NCBI GenBank assembly: GCA_021780815.1
Contig: JAJXYC010000020.1
Location: 69,046-133,045 of the forward strand
Origin: Bacteroidota bacterium
GTDB taxonomy: Bacteria > Bacteroidota > Ignavibacteria > Kapaibacteriales > UBA2268
Direction: 5' to 3'
DNA length: 64,000 bases
Part shown: positions 24,981-33,610 of the stretch, in pieces
How the letters are laid out: each line of letters begins with the position of its first letter
How positions within the stretch are numbered: position 1 is the first letter of the stretch
Program-made: the position numbers and the translations under genes
The notes under the pieces: model-generated
What the model was told of the DNA's origin: nothing
The model's input: the letters and a program-made list of their open reading frames with translations, nothing else
The model's database searches: none

Positions 24981-26375
24981 ATGGAAAAACAAAGAACAAT
25001 TAAAACATCAGTTGCCCTTTCTGGAATAGGATTACATACAGGAAATAAATCAACAATAACATTTCATCCAGCTCCACCTAATTATCATTATAAATTTATC
25101 AGAACAGATATAGATGAAAAGGTTGAAATACCAGCACTTGTTGATTATGTAGTTGATTTATCAAGAGGGACTACCCTTGGAATTGGAAATGTAAAAGTTC
25201 ATACCGTTGAACACGTTTTAGCGGCACTTGCAGGCTTAAAAATTGATAATTGTTTAATTGAACTTTCAGCAAATGAACCACCTGTTTTTGATGGCAGTTC
25301 AATGGCTTATGTGAATGCCTTGTTAGAAGCAGGCATAGAAGAGCAAGATGCTGAACGTGAATATTTTGAAATTGATGAAACAATTGACTATAAAAATGAA
25401 GAAAAATTTGTTGAAATAGTTGCACTTCCACTTAATGATTACCGCTTAACAGTAATGATTGATTATTTCAATCCTGCACTTGGCAGTCAGCACACAGGTC
25501 TATTTGATATGGGAAAAGAATTTGTTTCGGAATTTGCTCCTGCTCGCACATTTTGCTTTCTTAACGAAGTGGAAATGCTTTATGACAATGGATTGATTAA
25601 AGGCGGAAGCTTAGATAGTGCATTAGTTATTATTGATAAAGAAGTAACCCCTAACGAATTAGGTAATTTAGCAAAGATTATGAATTTAAATACCACTGCT
25701 TTTGTTGGGACAAATGGTTATTTAAACAATATACAACTTCGTTATAAAAACGAGCCAGCACGACATAAATTACTCGATATGATTGGTGATTTGACTTTAA
25801 TTGGAGTACCTTTAAAATCACAAATACTTGCCGCACGTCCCGGTCATGCAAGTAATTATGAATTTAGTAAAGTTGTACGTAAAAAATACCTTGAAAAAAA
25901 GAAATTAAATAAAGTTCATCCTCAACGGAAAACAACGACTTCTATAAATATTGAAGAAATAATGGGTTTCTTACCACATCGCTACCCATTTTTACTCGTT
26001 GATAGAATTATTGAAATTGATAGGCAAAAAAATAGAATAATTGGTCTTAAAAATGTAACAATGAACGAAGAGTTTTTCCAAGGTCATTTTCCCGGACGTC
26101 CAGTTATGCCCGGTGTTCTAATAATAGAAGCATTAGCTCAAACTGGCGGAATATTAATATTCAATATGGTAGAAAATCCTGAAAAAAAACTTGCTTTTTT
26201 TTCATCAATCAATAATGCAAAATTTAGAAAACCTGTGGTACCCGGTGACCAACTGGTTTTTGATTTACAATTAACAAAATCAAAATTTGGCTTGTTCTAT
26301 TTTAATGCAACGGCTTATGTTGATAGTCAGGTTGTTGCAGAAGCTGAATTGCAAGCCGCAATAGTAGATAGGTAA
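24981..26375 (+). CDS. lpxC/fabZ: Bifunctional LpxC / FabZ: lipid A deacetylase fused to hydroxyacyl-ACP dehydratase
   Basis: 464 aa. Residues ~1-300 are LpxC (SVALSGIGLHTG, TVEHVLAALAGL with a zinc His, LDMIGDLTLIG, and the RPGHASN histidine), which deacetylates UDP-3-O-acyl-GlcNAc, the committed lipid A step. Residues ~315-464 are FabZ (LPHRYPFLLVDRI with the active His; GHFPGRPVMPGVLIIEAL with the active Glu). The fusion is a known Bacteroidota/Chlorobiota trait. lpxA follows by 5 nt, so one operon makes and uses the acyl chains of lipid A. Confidence 0.96.
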   Translation: MEKQRTIKTSVALSGIGLHTGNKSTITFHPAPPNYHYKFIRTDIDEKVEIPALVDYVVDLSRGTTLGIGNVKVHTVEHVLAALAGLKIDNCLIELSANEPPVFDGSSMAYVNALLEAGIEEQDAEREYFEIDETIDYKNEEKFVEIVALPLNDYRLTVMIDYFNPALGSQHTGLFDMGKEFVSEFAPARTFCFLNEVEMLYDNGLIKGGSLDSALVIIDKEVTPNELGNLAKIMNLNTTAFVGTNGYLNNIQLRYKNEPARHKLLDMIGDLTLIGVPLKSQILAARPGHASNYEFSKVVRKKYLEKKKLNKVHPQRKTTTSINIEEIMGFLPHRYPFLLVDRIIEIDRQKNRIIGLKNVTMNEEFFQGHFPGRPVMPGVLIIEALAQTGGILIFNMVENPEKKLAFFSSINNAKFRKPVVPGDQLVFDLQLTKSKFGLFYFNATAYVDSQVVAEAELQAAIVDR

Positions 26376-26380
26376 AATAT

Positions 26381-27163
26381 ATGAGTGAAGTTTTTATTCA
26401 TCCTATGGCAATTGTTTCTCCAAAAGCAAAATTAGGTGTCAATGTAAAAATTGATGCTTTCACCGTAATTAAAGACGATGTTGAAATTGGAGACAATACA
26501 ATTGTTGGCACATCAAATTATTTTGATGATGGAGTCAGAATTGGTAGTAATTGCAACATTTTTCATCACGTTGTTCTCGGTACTGCACCACAAGATTTAA
26601 AATATAATAATGAAAAAACTTTTGTAGAAGTTGGAGACAATAACACTATAAGAGAATTTGTCGCAATTAACAGAGCAACTACTGCTACTTATAAAACCGT
26701 AGTTGGTAGTAATAATTTAATTATGGAATATTGTCATATTGCCCACGATTGCAAAGTTGGAAGTAATACTATATTTTCAAATACTAGTCAAATTGCCGGG
26801 CACGTTCACGTTGAAGACTGGGTAATATTAGGAGCTTTTAGCAAAGTTCATCAATTTTGTATTATTGGAAAACATTCTTTTATCGGGGGTGATACAAAAA
26901 TTGTTAAAGATATTGTCCCTTATGCTATCGTCTCTGGTATTGACCCAAAATTTGAAGGAATTAATTATATCGGATTAAAAAGAAGAGGATTTGACACTTC
27001 AACTATTTCCGAAATTAGTAATTTTTACAAATTCCTTTTCAATTCTGGATACAATACTACTGATGGAATTAATAAATACCTTGAAATTCATCAAGCTAAC
27101 CAAACAATTCAAGAAATTATTGATTTTATAAATAACTCTCCCAGAGGTATTTACAGACATTAA
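26381..27163 (+). CDS. lpxA: UDP-N-acetylglucosamine O-acyltransferase
   Basis: 260 aa left-handed beta-helix made of hexapeptide repeats (IHPMAIVSPKAKLG, VKIDAFTVI, and so on). It contains the catalytic-histidine region MEYCHIAHDCKVG and the loop AGHVHVEDWVILG, followed by a helical C-terminal domain. It transfers 3-hydroxyacyl from ACP to UDP-GlcNAc, the first step of lipid A synthesis, in the cytoplasm. Length matches the family. The gene converges with der, with 8 nt between them. Confidence 0.95.
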   Translation: MSEVFIHPMAIVSPKAKLGVNVKIDAFTVIKDDVEIGDNTIVGTSNYFDDGVRIGSNCNIFHHVVLGTAPQDLKYNNEKTFVEVGDNNTIREFVAINRATTATYKTVVGSNNLIMEYCHIAHDCKVGSNTIFSNTSQIAGHVHVEDWVILGAFSKVHQFCIIGKHSFIGGDTKIVKDIVPYAIVSGIDPKFEGINYIGLKRRGFDTSTISEISNFYKFLFNSGYNTTDGINKYLEIHQANQTIQEIIDFINNSPRGIYRH

Positions 27164-27171
27164 TGATTTGC

Positions 27172-28479
27172 TTAATTTTTCTTTCTAAAAATTAACGAGA
27201 TTGGGACTCCCGTAAAGTCCCAATTTTTTCTTATTTGATTTTCTAAAAATCGTTTGTAATTTTCAGGAATCAATTTTGGGTCATTACAGAAAAAGGCAAA
27301 AACCGGAGGTTCGGTTTTCACCTGTGTAATAAAATTAATTTTTAAATCTTTTCCTCTAACTGAAGGAGTTGGAGTTAAATCCAATACCGGCAATAAGACC
27401 TCATTCAATTCGCTTGTTTTTATATGTGTCTTTCTTCTTTCACTAATTTTAATTGCCTGTTCTAATACTTTAACAATCCTTTGCTTTGTTAAAGCAGATA
27501 TAAAAACAATTGGTAAATAAGAATAAGAAGGAAGTTGCTCAAAAAAATCTTGCTTGAAGAACTCAACAGTATTAGTATCCTTTTCAATTAAATCCCATTT
27601 ATTCACTGCAATAAGAATTCCTTTTCGGGCTTCGTCGAGCATATTAATTATTTTCTTATCTTGGTCCTCTAAACCACGGGAAGCATCAAGCAATATAACT
27701 CCAACATCACTACGCTCTATTGCACGGGCAGTCCGTAATATACTATACATTTCAATATTTTCTTTTATAGTGCTTCGTTTTCTTAATCCAGCTGTGTCTA
27801 TCAATACAATTTCTTCGCCATAATATTTGTAAACACTATCTATCGCATCACGTGTTGTGCCGGGTATTTCCGTAACAATAGAACGTGTCTCACCCAGTAA
27901 AGCGTTAGTTAAACTTGATTTCCCTACATTTGGACGACCAACAAAACAAATTTTTAATCTTGTGTCTATATCTTCACCTTCAGGAGAATAATTGATATGC
28001 TTAATTAATTCATCTAAGAATTCTCCTGTTCCATGCCCATTTATGGAAGAAATTGGATAAGGTTCACCTAACCCAAGTTGCCAAAATTCATAAGAATAAT
28101 CATCTTGAACAACGTTATCGCATTTATTAACAACAACAATAGTATTTTTTTTATTCGCTCTTAATAGATTTGCAATTTCTTCATCAAAAGCAGTAACACC
28201 ATCTCGTCCATCCAAGACAAAAACAACAACTTGGGCTTCTGAAATAGCTAGTAATGCTTGTTCCCTGATAGATTCTTCCATAACTTCAGCATTACCGGGG
28301 ATGAAACCACCTGTATCAACTAATTTAAAATGAACTCCTGTCCATTCTGCTTCCCCGTAAATTCTATCTCTCGTAATACCAGGGGCAGATTCAACAATTG
28401 CATAACGCGAACCTACTAATCTATTAAACAAAGTCGATTTCCCTACATTTGGTCTTCCAACAATAGCAACTAAATCCAA
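27172..28479 (-). CDS. der: Double-domain ribosome assembly GTPase Der (EngA)
   Basis: 435 aa with two GTPase domains: G1 GRPNVGKST (~7-15), DTGG, NKCD; then GRPNVGKSS (~182), DTAG, NKWD; and a KH-like C-terminal domain (TPTPSVRGKDLKINFITQ, GVPISLIFRKK). It acts in 50S subunit maturation. All motifs are intact and the length is standard. Divergent from coaBC across 109 nt of AT-rich DNA. Confidence 0.96.
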   Translation of the reverse strand: MDLVAIVGRPNVGKSTLFNRLVGSRYAIVESAPGITRDRIYGEAEWTGVHFKLVDTGGFIPGNAEVMEESIREQALLAISEAQVVVFVLDGRDGVTAFDEEIANLLRANKKNTIVVVNKCDNVVQDDYSYEFWQLGLGEPYPISSINGHGTGEFLDELIKHINYSPEGEDIDTRLKICFVGRPNVGKSSLTNALLGETRSIVTEIPGTTRDAIDSVYKYYGEEIVLIDTAGLRKRSTIKENIEMYSILRTARAIERSDVGVILLDASRGLEDQDKKIINMLDEARKGILIAVNKWDLIEKDTNTVEFFKQDFFEQLPSYSYLPIVFISALTKQRIVKVLEQAIKISERRKTHIKTSELNEVLLPVLDLTPTPSVRGKDLKINFITQVKTEPPVFAFFCNDPKLIPENYKRFLENQIRKNWDFTGVPISLIFRKKN

Positions 28480-28547
28480 TTATACTCCAATTATTAAAAA
28501 AATTACTTTTTTAAATTTAAAATTATGAATATTTATAATTTTAAATT

Positions 28548-28555
28548 TAAATTTG
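28548..28555 (+). promoter_or_regulatory. TAnnTTTG promoter box for coaBC
   Basis: Perfect TAAATTTG, 33 nt before the coaBC ATG. The region also holds short AAATTTAAATTT palindromes that could produce the match by chance. Confidence 0.4.
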
Positions 28556-28588
28556 AAAATAATCAAATTACAAAATTAGAGAAAGTAA

Positions 28589-29962
28589 ATGGAAAGATTG
28601 CTAAAAGGTAAAAAAATACTTGTAGGAGTTACTGGTTCAATAGCTGCATACAAAAGCCCTTTAATTATAAGAGAATTAATCAAATACGGATGCGAAGTAA
28701 AAGTTGTAATAACCCCTTCGGCGAAAGAATTTGTTACTCCAATTACATTGGCAAGTGTTAGTAAAAATCAAGTCGTATCAGATATGTTTGATTTTCATAA
28801 TCAAGAAAAAGGAGCATGGCACATACATTTAGCTCATTGGTGCGATTTATTTTTAATAGCTCCTTGTTCTGCAACTTCTTTGGGAAAATTAACACATGGA
28901 ATTGCCGACAATGCTTTAATTGCAGTTGCATTAGCTACACCTCGCAGTACTCCACTCCTTATTGCCCCAGCTATGGATTTTACAATGTATGAATCGCCCG
29001 CAACTCAAAGAAATTTATCTCTTTTAGAAGGCTTCGGTTATAAAATTATTCCACCTGCTACTGGAGATTTGGCAAGCGGTTTATCAGGTGTTGGTAGGCT
29101 TGCTGATATTAATGATATTATTCAAGCAATTGCAAATGAATTTAATTTACATATAAACAACACTTCATCAACAAATGAATTACTTAATAAATCACTTGAA
29201 ACACTTAATGAATCTGTTGAGAAAATTCAATTCAACACTGAATTGGAATTTAGTCAATTAAAATTGCAATTCGCCCTTGACACTATGAAATCTTTTTTTA
29301 ATAGAAAAAATATATTAATCACTGCCGGACCAACAATTGAACAAATTGATGCAGTACGTTATATATCAAACTCATCAAGCGGGAAAATGGGTTTCGCACT
29401 TGCCGAAACCGCAAATAATTTGGGTGCAAATGTTACTTTAATTTCAGGTCCTGTTAATTTATCTTGTTCTTCACAAATACATAGAGTTGATGTAACAACA
29501 GCAGAAGAAATGTATAATAAAGTTATTGAAAATTATTCAGCACAAGATATATTCGTTATGGCAGCCGCTGTTGCTGACTTTACACCTTTAAACAAATCTA
29601 TTAATAAAATTAAAAAAAATCAAGTCCAAAGTAACCTTGTTCTTGAACTAGTACCTACAAAAGATATTTTGTTCACTTTGGGAAAAATCAAAAAAGAAGA
29701 TCAAATTTTAGTTGGATTTGCATTAGAAACTGATAATGAAATTGAAAATGGAATAAAAAAGCTGCAACAAAAAAATGCAGATTTGATAGTTATTAATTCT
29801 ACTATGATTAAAGATTCGGCTTTCCAAAGTGATAATAATCAAGTTGTAATTATTAATAAATATGGCAAACGTTTTGATTATGATAAATTGCCTAAAAAAG
29901 AAGTTGCTTTCAATATTTTACAAAAAATTGCAGAATTAAAAGAGTACAAAAAAAATAAATAA
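28589..29962 (+). CDS. coaBC: Bifunctional phosphopantothenoylcysteine decarboxylase / phosphopantothenate-cysteine ligase
   Basis: 457 aa. The N-terminal CoaC flavoprotein has VGVTGSIAAYKSP, the catalytic His region (WHIHLAHW) and PAMDFTMYESPATQ. The C-terminal CoaB begins at ~250 (ILITAGPTIEQIDAVRYISNSSSGKMG) and contains AAAVADFTP and the VGFALETDNE stretch. It makes 4'-phosphopantetheine from 4'-phosphopantothenate and cysteine for coenzyme A. The linker between the halves (~190-248) is longer and more polar than usual. The TPR gene follows by 39 nt. Confidence 0.95.
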   Translation: MERLLKGKKILVGVTGSIAAYKSPLIIRELIKYGCEVKVVITPSAKEFVTPITLASVSKNQVVSDMFDFHNQEKGAWHIHLAHWCDLFLIAPCSATSLGKLTHGIADNALIAVALATPRSTPLLIAPAMDFTMYESPATQRNLSLLEGFGYKIIPPATGDLASGLSGVGRLADINDIIQAIANEFNLHINNTSSTNELLNKSLETLNESVEKIQFNTELEFSQLKLQFALDTMKSFFNRKNILITAGPTIEQIDAVRYISNSSSGKMGFALAETANNLGANVTLISGPVNLSCSSQIHRVDVTTAEEMYNKVIENYSAQDIFVMAAAVADFTPLNKSINKIKKNQVQSNLVLELVPTKDILFTLGKIKKEDQILVGFALETDNEIENGIKKLQQKNADLIVINSTMIKDSAFQSDNNQVVIINKYGKRFDYDKLPKKEVAFNILQKIAELKEYKKNK

Positions 29963-30001
29963 AATCCAATTTAAACCGATATATATAAAAAAAAGAAAAA
30001 A

Positions 30002-31312
30002 ATGGCACAAGTTCAAGATTTAAAAGAATCAGAGTTATGGGTTAATAGGGCAGATGAATTTTTAAAAAATGAAGAGCTAGACAAAGCAATTGAATGTTAT
30101 ACAAGAGCATTGGATTTCAATACCCGTTCATCGACAGCCTATTTCAAACGTGGTTCAATTTTTGCACAAATAAAAGATTATGCAAAAGCAATCCAAGATT
30201 TGAATAATGCAATTATTTTAAATCCCGATTTTTCTTTTGCTTATTTTAAGCGTGGTTCTGTTTATTTCGATGCTAAACAAATTGACGCCGCTTTTGAAAA
30301 TTTTAATAAAGCAATTGAAATAAATCCCAATTTATCTTTTGCTTTTTTTAAAAGAGGCCTATGCTATTTAGCTTATAAACAATATGATGCCGCATTAGAC
30401 GATTTTAACCACACAATTTTATTAAATTCCGGCTATGGTCAAGCATATTTTCAAAGAGCAAATATATATTTTTCTAAACAAGACTATCAAAAAGCAATTG
30501 AAGATTACAATAAAGCAATTCATTTTGAACCAGAAAATGATAAAGCTTATTTATCTCGTGGAATAGCACTTTCAAATTTAAAACAGTACGCATTAGCCAT
30601 AAATGATTTTACAACGGCTATTGAAAAAAAGCCTAATATTCCTGCGGGTTACAATTATAGAGGAATGATGTACATAAAAATAAAAGATTATCATTCTGCT
30701 TTAAAAGATTTTCAAAGATTGATTGATTTGAATCCCGAAAGTTATGATGCTTACAATAATTTAGGTGTTACCTACCTTTCAATGAAAGAATATGCGGCAG
30801 CAGCTGATAACTTTTCTACGGCATTATCTTTTAATCCAAATTCGGCTCAATTATATTTTAATCGAGGCAATTCCTATTTTTATTTAAAAAAATTCAATGA
30901 GGCTTTATCTGATTATAATAACGCAATTTATCTGAATCCAGAAATGTATTTATCTTATTTTTCAAAAGGAAATGTTTATTTTAACAAACAAAACTTTCAC
31001 GACGCTATTAAAGAATATAGTAAAGCAATTGCAATTAATCCAAAATTTTTCAATGCTTATATTAGCCGTGGTAATTCTTTTATGAATATTAAATATTATG
31101 GTAAAGCACAAGAAGACTTTACTTTGGCAATCGAACTTAAGCCAGACAACTTTCTCGGATTTTTAAATCGTGGATTTGCTTTTAAAGAAGATAAAAAAAC
31201 TGACCATGCCGCTCGTGATTTTAATCAATTTTTACGATTAGCCCCTGGCAACACAAAAACAGCAGTACAAATTCGTAAATGGCTAAAATCTATAAATTAT
31301 CCAACTGATTAA
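30002..31312 (+). CDS. Tetratricopeptide repeat protein (12 TPRs)
   Basis: 436 aa consisting almost wholly of twelve consecutive 34-residue TPR units with the usual pattern (A/G at 8, Y/F at 11, A at 20, P at 32), for example YFKRGSVYFDAKQIDAAFENF. There is no signal peptide or membrane helix, so it is a cytoplasmic scaffold. The repeats have high Tyr/Phe content at positions 3-4. No partner is indicated. Likely co-transcribed with coaBC, though no functional link is known. Confidence 0.88.
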   Translation: MAQVQDLKESELWVNRADEFLKNEELDKAIECYTRALDFNTRSSTAYFKRGSIFAQIKDYAKAIQDLNNAIILNPDFSFAYFKRGSVYFDAKQIDAAFENFNKAIEINPNLSFAFFKRGLCYLAYKQYDAALDDFNHTILLNSGYGQAYFQRANIYFSKQDYQKAIEDYNKAIHFEPENDKAYLSRGIALSNLKQYALAINDFTTAIEKKPNIPAGYNYRGMMYIKIKDYHSALKDFQRLIDLNPESYDAYNNLGVTYLSMKEYAAAADNFSTALSFNPNSAQLYFNRGNSYFYLKKFNEALSDYNNAIYLNPEMYLSYFSKGNVYFNKQNFHDAIKEYSKAIAINPKFFNAYISRGNSFMNIKYYGKAQEDFTLAIELKPDNFLGFLNRGFAFKEDKKTDHAARDFNQFLRLAPGNTKTAVQIRKWLKSINYPTD

Positions 31313-31381
31313 TTTTATTAAATTTTTCTAATTAGTCAAAATTACGTAATTTAAGTTTTTAGCAATTAATAATATAAAAAA

Positions 31382-33004
31382 ATGAAAAATTTTCAAGTAT
31401 CCGGTAATATTGTAGATTTGTTAAACGAACAAATTTTCTCAGGAACAATTTATATTGAAAATGGAAAAATTGTTAAAATTAAGAAAGACAGAAAGACTTA
31501 TAAAAATTATATACTACCAGGCTTTATAGATGCACATGTCCACATTGAAAGTTCAATGTTACCTCCAAGCGAATTTGCTCGTTTAGCTTCAATTCATGGG
31601 ACTGTCGCAGCAGTATCAGACCCACACGAAATTGCAAATGTGCTTGGAGTAGATGGCGTTATCTTTATGTTAGAAAATGCAAGCAAAATTCCTTTTAAAT
31701 TTTATTTTGGTGTTCCATCTTGTGTACCTGCAACTAATTTTGAAACTTCTGGTGGTAAAATTGGAATTAATGAGATTAAATTTTTGTTTGAAAATTACAA
31801 CTTAAAATATTTAAGCGAAATGATGAACTATCCTGGTGTTATCAATTCTTTTCCTGATGTATTAGAAAAAATAGCACTTGCAAAAAAATTCAATAGACCT
31901 ATTGATGGTCATGCACCAGGATTAAAAGGTGATGAGGTCAAGAAATATATCGAAGCAGGCATTTCAACCGACCACGAGTGCTATTCTTATGAAGAAGCTT
32001 TACATAAAGCAAGATTAGGAATGAAAATTCTTATTCGTGAAGGTAGTGCCGCTAAAAACTTTGAAGCCATTGCTCCTTTGATTGCAGAAATGCCTGAAAT
32101 GTGTATGTTCTGCACAGATGATGCACATCCTGACCATTTGGTTGAAAAACATATTAAAGATGTTGTTTTACGAGCTTTCGATTTAGGATATGATGTTATT
32201 AATGTTTTAAAAATCGCTTCATTAAACCCAATTCAACATTATAAATTAGATGTAGGTCTCTTACAAATAGGTGACTTCGCTGATTTTATTGTTATTGATA
32301 ATTTTCAATATTTTAATATATTGAAAACTTATGTCAATGGTAATTTAATTGCTGAGGACGGTAAATCTACCCTGCCTTTTGTAGAATCCAACGCAATTAA
32401 TAACTTTAATGCAGTTTCTAAAATGCCAAATGATTTTAAATATTTATCAAAAGAAAAAGAAATTAAAGTCATAAAATCTTACGATGGCGAACTAATAACA
32501 GATGTAATTTTACATAAGCCCGAAATAAAAGATAATGATATTCAAACTAATTTAAACAAGGATATTTTGAAAATTTCAGTGGTAAATCGTTATACAAATT
32601 CCGCACCATCTATAGCTTTGATAAATGGAATTGGACTAAGAAAAGGCGCTATTGCAACAAGTGTTGCCCACGATTCGCATAATATCATTGCTGTTGGCGT
32701 AGATAATGATTCGCTTGCCAAAGTTGTAAACGCTATTATTGAATCAAAAGGCGGAATGGCAGTTTATGATGGAAAAGATATTTTTAAACTTGAATTGCCC
32801 ATCGCTGGGCTTATGTCTAATCTTCCTGCTTATGAAGTTGCAAATCAATACAAAATCCTTGACACAAAAGCCAAAGAATTAGGTTCAACACTTTCTGCAC
32901 CTTTTATGACTTTATCTTTTATGGCTCTTTTGGTCATCCCTAAAATTAAATTAAGCGATAAAGGACTTTTTAATAGTGAAACTTTTCAATTTATTAATCA
33001 ATAA
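31382..33004 (+). CDS. ade: Adenine deaminase
   Basis: 540 aa amidohydrolase that turns adenine into hypoxanthine and ammonia in purine salvage. The metal site GFIDAHVHIESSMLPPSEFA (~48-67), SDPHEIANVLG, the DGHAPG histidine, and the C-terminal region SVAHDSHNIIAVGVD match the Ade family, which includes a characteristic ~180-residue C-terminal domain. Length matches. No Shine-Dalgarno is clear; an A-rich leader precedes the ATG. The thioredoxin-like gene follows by 9 nt. Confidence 0.93.
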   Translation: MKNFQVSGNIVDLLNEQIFSGTIYIENGKIVKIKKDRKTYKNYILPGFIDAHVHIESSMLPPSEFARLASIHGTVAAVSDPHEIANVLGVDGVIFMLENASKIPFKFYFGVPSCVPATNFETSGGKIGINEIKFLFENYNLKYLSEMMNYPGVINSFPDVLEKIALAKKFNRPIDGHAPGLKGDEVKKYIEAGISTDHECYSYEEALHKARLGMKILIREGSAAKNFEAIAPLIAEMPEMCMFCTDDAHPDHLVEKHIKDVVLRAFDLGYDVINVLKIASLNPIQHYKLDVGLLQIGDFADFIVIDNFQYFNILKTYVNGNLIAEDGKSTLPFVESNAINNFNAVSKMPNDFKYLSKEKEIKVIKSYDGELITDVILHKPEIKDNDIQTNLNKDILKISVVNRYTNSAPSIALINGIGLRKGAIATSVAHDSHNIIAVGVDNDSLAKVVNAIIESKGGMAVYDGKDIFKLELPIAGLMSNLPAYEVANQYKILDTKAKELGSTLSAPFMTLSFMALLVIPKIKLSDKGLFNSETFQFINQ

Positions 33005-33013
33005 GAGGCAAAA

Positions 33014-33511
33014 ATGAGATTTCTTTTTTATTCTTTGCTAATATTTTTTGCGTTAAATATGTTTGCTTTTAGTCAAGATGAAAATTCTCAACACAATGAA
33101 AAAGCAATTATTACTGGACTTTATTTATGGAATGATTGGGAAAAAGAAACAAATTGGGAACTTCCAAAAGATTATGAAATAAATAAAGATAGCCTCAATA
33201 TTCTGAAAAATTTAATTAGCAAGAATAATATTAAATTTTTGATATTTGCGGGTTCTTGGTGTGGAGATTCAAAAAGCGAGTTACCTAAAATTATTTTGAT
33301 TTTTCAAAAAATAGGATTACAAAATAGCAATTATCAACTTTATGGTGTGGATAGAGAAAAGCTTGAACCAACACTGCATTCCGCTGAATTTAATATTGAA
33401 AAAGTTCCAACTTTGGTTGTATTAGAAAATGACAAAGAGATTGGTCGTATTGTTGAATATCCCAAGCAAAATTGGATTGATGATTTAATTCAAATCATTG
33501 TTAATCATTAA
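33014..33511 (+). CDS. Exported thioredoxin-like protein with a single active-site Cys
   Basis: 165 aa. Signal peptide (FLFYSLLIFFALNMFAFS), then a thioredoxin fold with active site FAGSWCGDSKSELP (~76-89), the cis-Pro loop EKVPTLVVL (~137) and a terminal helix. The usual CxxC reads CGDS, so only one redox Cys remains; WCGDS is a recurrent variant in small thioredoxin-family proteins. It should be periplasmic. Function (reductase, binding or peroxide-related) cannot be set. Ribosome site AGAGG precedes the ATG. A strong terminator follows. Confidence 0.8.
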   Translation: MRFLFYSLLIFFALNMFAFSQDENSQHNEKAIITGLYLWNDWEKETNWELPKDYEINKDSLNILKNLISKNNIKFLIFAGSWCGDSKSELPKIILIFQKIGLQNSNYQLYGVDREKLEPTLHSAEFNIEKVPTLVVLENDKEIGRIVEYPKQNWIDDLIQIIVNH

Positions 33512-33530
33512 CTCATTCTCTCTTAAATTA

Positions 33531-33574
33531 AAATTGCTGTTTTTCATATTTTTGTAAAAAACAGCAATTTTTTT
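33531..33574 (+). terminator. Terminator after the thioredoxin-like gene
   Basis: Perfect 14-bp inverted repeat (33531-33544 with 33557-33570, core TTGCTGTTTTT) and a 12-nt loop, followed by seven T. The flanking A-run also allows use on the minus strand for tldE. Confidence 0.88.
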
Positions 33575-33610
33575 AATAATTAATCTAATACTTAATTTGA
33601 AACTTAATTC

